NCBI RefSeq assembly: GCF_002251385.1
Contig: NZ_NPJJ01000018.1
Span: 62,001 to 126,000, forward strand
Source of the DNA: Prevotella sp. P5-108
GTDB lineage: Bacteria; Bacteroidota; Bacteroidia; Bacteroidales; Bacteroidaceae
Direction: 5' to 3'
Length of the DNA: 64,000 nucleotides
This document shows, one piece after another, positions 60,923-64,000 of this stretch. Position 1 is the stretch's first letter; each line of letters starts with the position of its first letter. The notes under the pieces were generated by a model. It saw only the letters and a program-made list of their open reading frames with translations. It ran no database searches and had not been told where the DNA came from. The translations under genes were made by a program, and so were the position numbers.

Positions 60923-60951
60923 CCTCTATAATTATTTATTTCTAAAACATT

Positions 60952-62625
60952 ATGCGTAAAACTCTTTTATTTTCGTTAACCGCAGGCTCATTCCTCATGA
61001 TGACATCTTGCTCTAAGATGGGACCCCTGTCTGCAGACAATTTCACAGTTACTCCCAAACCTCTCGAGACTCAGGCCGGCGTGGTATCAGCCACTGTCAA
61101 CGGCGCATTCCCCGAGAAGTATATGAAGAAGAAGGCCGTGGTAACAGTCACCCCCGAGCTGCGCTTTGGCGACGGCAAGGTGGTCAAGGGCGAAGCCGCC
61201 ACATTCCAGGGCGAAAAGGTAATGGGCAACGACCAGGTTATCTCTTACCGCATGGGTGGTCACTACACCATGAAGACTGCTTTTGCATACAACCCAGAGA
61301 TGCAGAAGAGCGATATGTATCTGACATTCGACGCCCGTCGTGGCAAGAAGGTATACAATGTTCCCGCCGTTAAGGTCAACTATGGCATCATCGCCACTTC
61401 AGAGCTCTATCGTCAGGCCCTCACCAATGGCGGTGGCTGTCTGGCTCTCGACTCTTTCCAGCGCGTTAAAGCCAAGAAGCAGGAAGCCAACATCAAGTTC
61501 CTCATCAACCAGGCCAATCTGCGCAAGAGCGAGCTCAAGAACAACTCTGTAGGCGAGTTTGTCAAGCTGCTCAAGGAAATCAACAAGGACCGTGAAGGCC
61601 TGAACCTCCAGAACGTGGAAATCCAGGCTTACGCTTCTCCCGAGGGTGGTTTCAAGTTCAACGACAAGCTGGCCAACAAGCGCCAGAACGTATCAGAGAA
61701 GTACGTACGCAAGGAGATGAAGTCTGCCGGTGTTGAGGGCAACCTCGACGCTCACTACACAGCCCAGGACTGGGAAGGCTTCCAGCAGCTGGTACAGGCC
61801 AGCAACATCCAGGACAAGGATGTTATCCTGCGCGTGCTGTCTATGTATAAGGACCCCCAGGAGCGCGAGCAGCAGATTCGCAACATGAGCGAGGGCTTCC
61901 GCGAGCTGGCTGACGCCATCCTGCCCGAGCTGCGTCGTTCACGCCTCATCATCCACTACGAGACCATCGGCCGCAACGACGAGCAGATTAAGGCTCAGTA
62001 CAACGAGGACGCTGCCAAGCTGTCTGCCGACGAGCTGCTCTACTACGCTACTCTCGAGGAAGATGCTGCCAAGAAGGAAGAAATCTATGCCAAGACTGCT
62101 CAGCTCTACACCAACGACTATCGTCCGCTGAACAACCAGGCTGTCATGGCATTCAACAGAGGCGACGAGGCCAAGGCCAAGGAACTGCTGGCACAGGCTA
62201 TCACCAAGAGCAACAACGCTGCCGAGGCTAACGCCACACTGGGTCTGATTGCCCTCAAGAACGGCAACGTGGCAGAGGCTGAGAACCTCATCGCCAAGGC
62301 TGCCGACGCCAACGCTCTCAACGAGGCTCTGGGCAATCTGAGCATCGCCAAGGGCAACTACGCTCAGGCTGAGGAGTACTTCAAGGACTCTTACAACAAC
62401 AGCGCCGCTCTGGCTCAGCTGCTCAACAAGAACTATGCTGCTGCCAAGGCTACTCTGAACAATATCAAGAACCCCAACGGTCTTACCTCTTATCTGCACG
62501 CCATCGTCAGCGCTCGTCAGGGCAACAAGTATGCTGCCAACTCCTACCTGAAGGAGGCTCTGCAGAAGGACCCAAGTCTGAAGGCTTATGCCGAGAATGA
62601 CCTGGAGTTTACCAATATGAAATGA
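60952..62625 (+). CDS. TPR-containing outer-membrane-type lipoprotein
   Basis: 557 residues. The signal ends in a lipobox (MMTSCSKM, Cys20). A beta-rich N-terminal region (about 25-220) is followed by a segment with OmpA-like phrasing (VEIQAYASPEGG, then KLANKRQNVSEKYV) and a C-terminal TPR superhelix (NNQAVMAFNRGDEAKAKELL, NATLGLIALKNGNVAEAENL and repeats). It is probably an abundant envelope protein: its codons differ from its neighbours, with no ATA for isoleucine and many GCT and CTG. It starts 29 bases after tRNA-Leu, and its stop overlaps the next gene by four bases. Confidence 0.85.
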   Translation: MRKTLLFSLTAGSFLMMTSCSKMGPLSADNFTVTPKPLETQAGVVSATVNGAFPEKYMKKKAVVTVTPELRFGDGKVVKGEAATFQGEKVMGNDQVISYRMGGHYTMKTAFAYNPEMQKSDMYLTFDARRGKKVYNVPAVKVNYGIIATSELYRQALTNGGGCLALDSFQRVKAKKQEANIKFLINQANLRKSELKNNSVGEFVKLLKEINKDREGLNLQNVEIQAYASPEGGFKFNDKLANKRQNVSEKYVRKEMKSAGVEGNLDAHYTAQDWEGFQQLVQASNIQDKDVILRVLSMYKDPQEREQQIRNMSEGFRELADAILPELRRSRLIIHYETIGRNDEQIKAQYNEDAAKLSADELLYYATLEEDAAKKEEIYAKTAQLYTNDYRPLNNQAVMAFNRGDEAKAKELLAQAITKSNNAAEANATLGLIALKNGNVAEAENLIAKAADANALNEALGNLSIAKGNYAQAEEYFKDSYNNSAALAQLLNKNYAAAKATLNNIKNPNGLTSYLHAIVSARQGNKYAANSYLKEALQKDPSLKAYAENDLEFTNMK

Positions 62626-63620
62626 TAAACAGAACAACACTCTTTATACTGCTCACCTTAGTCCTTGCAGGGTGTGGCTCGGCTGGAGACCGATTCAAAA
62701 TCGAAGGCCGACTACTCAACATGGACCAAGGTGAGTTTTACGTTTATAGCCCCGAGGGCGGCATCAACGGCATCGACACCATCCGTCTGCAAGGCGGACG
62801 CATGAGCTACGAAGTGATGTGCACTGCTCCCACCACGCTGGTAATGGTTTTCCCCAACTTCTCCGAACAGCCCATCTTTGCCGAGCCCGGCAAGAGCGTC
62901 AAGATAGAAGGCGACGCCTCGCATCTGAAAGAGATGAAGGTCAAAGGCACCAAGACCAACGAGCTGATGAACGACTTCAGAGAGCAGATAGCCACCGCCA
63001 ACCCGCCACAGGTGTTGGAACGCGCTGAGCAGTTCATAGGCGACCACCCCGAATCGGTGGTAAGCAACTATCTGCTGCGCCGCTACTTCATCTCCGGCGC
63101 CACGCCCGACTATGCCAAGGCGCTGCAGCTGTGTCGCACCATGCGCAAGGCTCAGCCCAAGAACGCGCTGCTGGCACACTATGAGCAGCAGCTCAAGCAG
63201 CTGTCGCGCGTGACGGTGGGCAAACGCCTGCCACGCTTCTCTACAGTCGATGTCGACAACAAGAAGATAGACAACGCTACCCTCGGCAAGGGGCTGGCCG
63301 TAATCATGGCCTATGCCACCTGGAGCTACGATGCCCAACGCATGCTGCAAGACATGCGCACGCTCGCCAAGAGCAGCAAGGGCAAACTGAAGATTATAGG
63401 ATTCTGCGTCGACCCCAACCGCAACCAATGCAGGGCCATCGCCAAGCGCGACTCGATACCCTGGCCCGTGATATGCGACGGCAAGATGCTCGAAAGCCCT
63501 ACTCTACACTCGCTCTCTCTCTTTGATATCCCCGACAACATACTGGTCAACAATGGCGTGGTGATAGCAAAGGGACTGACCAACGACGAACTCAAACAGC
63601 GCATCGAGCGAATGCTCTGA
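62622..63620 (+). CDS. DUF4369/thioredoxin-like lipoprotein lacking the CxxC
   Basis: 332 residues. Lipobox LAGCGS (Cys18). The N-terminal DUF4369 domain (about 22-115) and a helical linker precede a thioredoxin-like domain (about 196-332) of the TlpA/ResA type. Where redox-active members have WCxxC, this protein reads ATWSYDAQR: both cysteines are replaced (Ser235, Ala238). The fold may be kept for binding but not for thiol exchange. Coupled to the TPR lipoprotein by an overlap of four bases. Confidence 0.85.
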   Translation: MINRTTLFILLTLVLAGCGSAGDRFKIEGRLLNMDQGEFYVYSPEGGINGIDTIRLQGGRMSYEVMCTAPTTLVMVFPNFSEQPIFAEPGKSVKIEGDASHLKEMKVKGTKTNELMNDFREQIATANPPQVLERAEQFIGDHPESVVSNYLLRRYFISGATPDYAKALQLCRTMRKAQPKNALLAHYEQQLKQLSRVTVGKRLPRFSTVDVDNKKIDNATLGKGLAVIMAYATWSYDAQRMLQDMRTLAKSSKGKLKIIGFCVDPNRNQCRAIAKRDSIPWPVICDGKMLESPTLHSLSLFDIPDNILVNNGVVIAKGLTNDELKQRIERML

Positions 63621-63679
63621 TGCGCCGTTTTTTTATAACATCCACACTGTCATCTACCGCTTAAATCAATAACACTATT

Positions 63680-64000
63680 ATGCTGGTCAAAACCTATTGT
63701 GCTGCCGTCAACGGCATGGAAGTCACCACTATCACCGTAGAAGTCAACGTAACGCGAGGTGTGATGTATCATCTCACCGGACTGGGCGACTCGGCGGTGA
63801 AGGAGGGCAAAGACCGTATCGCCGCCGCACTGCAGAACAACGGCTACAAGTTTCCGATAGCCGACCTCACCATCAACCTCGCTCCCGCCGACCTGCGCAA
63901 GGAGGGCAGCAGTTTCGACCTGCCTCTGGCTATCGGCATACTGGCTGCCAGCGGAGGCATAGAGAGCCACTGCCTGGACCAGTATATGATGGTAGGCGAG
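63680..64000 (+). CDS. comM: ComM/YifB-family Mg-chelatase-like ATPase (N-terminal part)
   Basis: The first 107 codons only; the gene runs off the window. The opening MLVKTYCAAVNGMEVTTITV followed by GVMYHLTGLGDSAVKEGKDR and TINLAPADLRKEGSSFDLPL is the ChlI-type N-terminal domain of the YifB/ComM family. ComM is a hexameric helicase that promotes branch migration in natural transformation; in other bacteria the role is less clear. The AAA+ motifs are outside the window. The gap before it (63621-63679) has no clear promoter box. Confidence 0.92.
   Translation, partial: MLVKTYCAAVNGMEVTTITVEVNVTRGVMYHLTGLGDSAVKEGKDRIAAALQNNGYKFPIADLTINLAPADLRKEGSSFDLPLAIGILAASGGIESHCLDQYMMVGE

Overview
The window reads as a chromosomal segment of a GC-rich member of the Bacteroidales. 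The evidence is the Bacteroidota promoter signature (TTTG, a spacer of about 20, then TAnnTTTG) in front of many genes, weak or absent Shine-Dalgarno sequences, and gene types typical of gut Bacteroidales: a GH78/GH92 glycan operon, a GH33 sialidase, DUF4886, DUF4350, a DUF4369 thioredoxin-like lipoprotein, a long-form IspG and a SpoIIM/MoxR/DUF58/RDD operon. Genus and family cannot be fixed from the sequence alone. No plasmid, phage, CRISPR array or intact insertion sequence is visible.

Layout. 1-5.4 kb (minus): glycan and amide hydrolase operon (GH92, glutaminase-like, GH78 cut by the window edge). 5.6-13.7 kb (plus): hypothetical protein, rpoN, PAP2-like protein, purE, ispG, DUF4886 protein, PAP2 phosphatase with a barrel-like tail, DUF1893 protein. 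14.2-20.3 kb: tRNA-Gln, a DXS-like thiamine diphosphate enzyme with an AraC regulator, cupin plus HxlR regulator, flavodoxin-like reductase, serine hydrolase. 20.3-27.4 kb (plus): a seven-gene membrane operon from SpoIIM to RDD. 27.5-30.7 kb (minus): three FKBP isomerases in tandem and a sirtuin. 31-32 kb: alpha/beta hydrolase. 32.2-38.2 kb (minus): cutC, transglutaminase, UPF0597 protein, sialidase. 38.4-42.1 kb (minus): helicase, small hypothetical protein, MATE exporter. 42.3-45.3 kb (plus): membrane AraC regulator, lipoprotein, membrane protein, YiiX-like hydrolase. 45.3-46.4 kb: a gene-free island of inverted repeats. 46.4-49.9 kb (minus): U32 protein, SufE, aspartyl protease, TrmH/SpoU methyltransferase. 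50-52.4 kb (minus): AlkD, GNAT, porin. 53-60.3 kb (plus): argS, RNase H, pyrE, SRPBCC protein, argH, lipoprotein, CoA-transferase, ygbA. 60.7-64 kb: tRNA-Gly, tRNA-Leu, TPR lipoprotein, thioredoxin-like lipoprotein and the start of comM/yifB.

The most striking non-gene signal is a dispersed element present four times (13899-13986, 30903-30990, 46107-46194, 60420-60507). Each copy is exactly four tandem 22-bp units. All 16 units share the palindromic frame CGTNNCNNNNGNNACG, and the units touch so that a second dyad forms at every junction. All copies are intergenic and lie about 14-17 kb apart. Two of them sit next to 21-nt tandem repeats that begin soon after a stop codon. A second repeat class, a 292-bp head-to-head set of hairpins, is followed by a 130-bp nested palindrome at 45.3-45.9 kb.

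Protein-level oddities include a DXS-like enzyme whose expected phosphate-binding arginines are changed, a thioredoxin-like lipoprotein without its CxxC, a lipoprotein with a CxxC/CxxC site where a Rieske centre might be expected, and a sirtuin without zinc cysteines.
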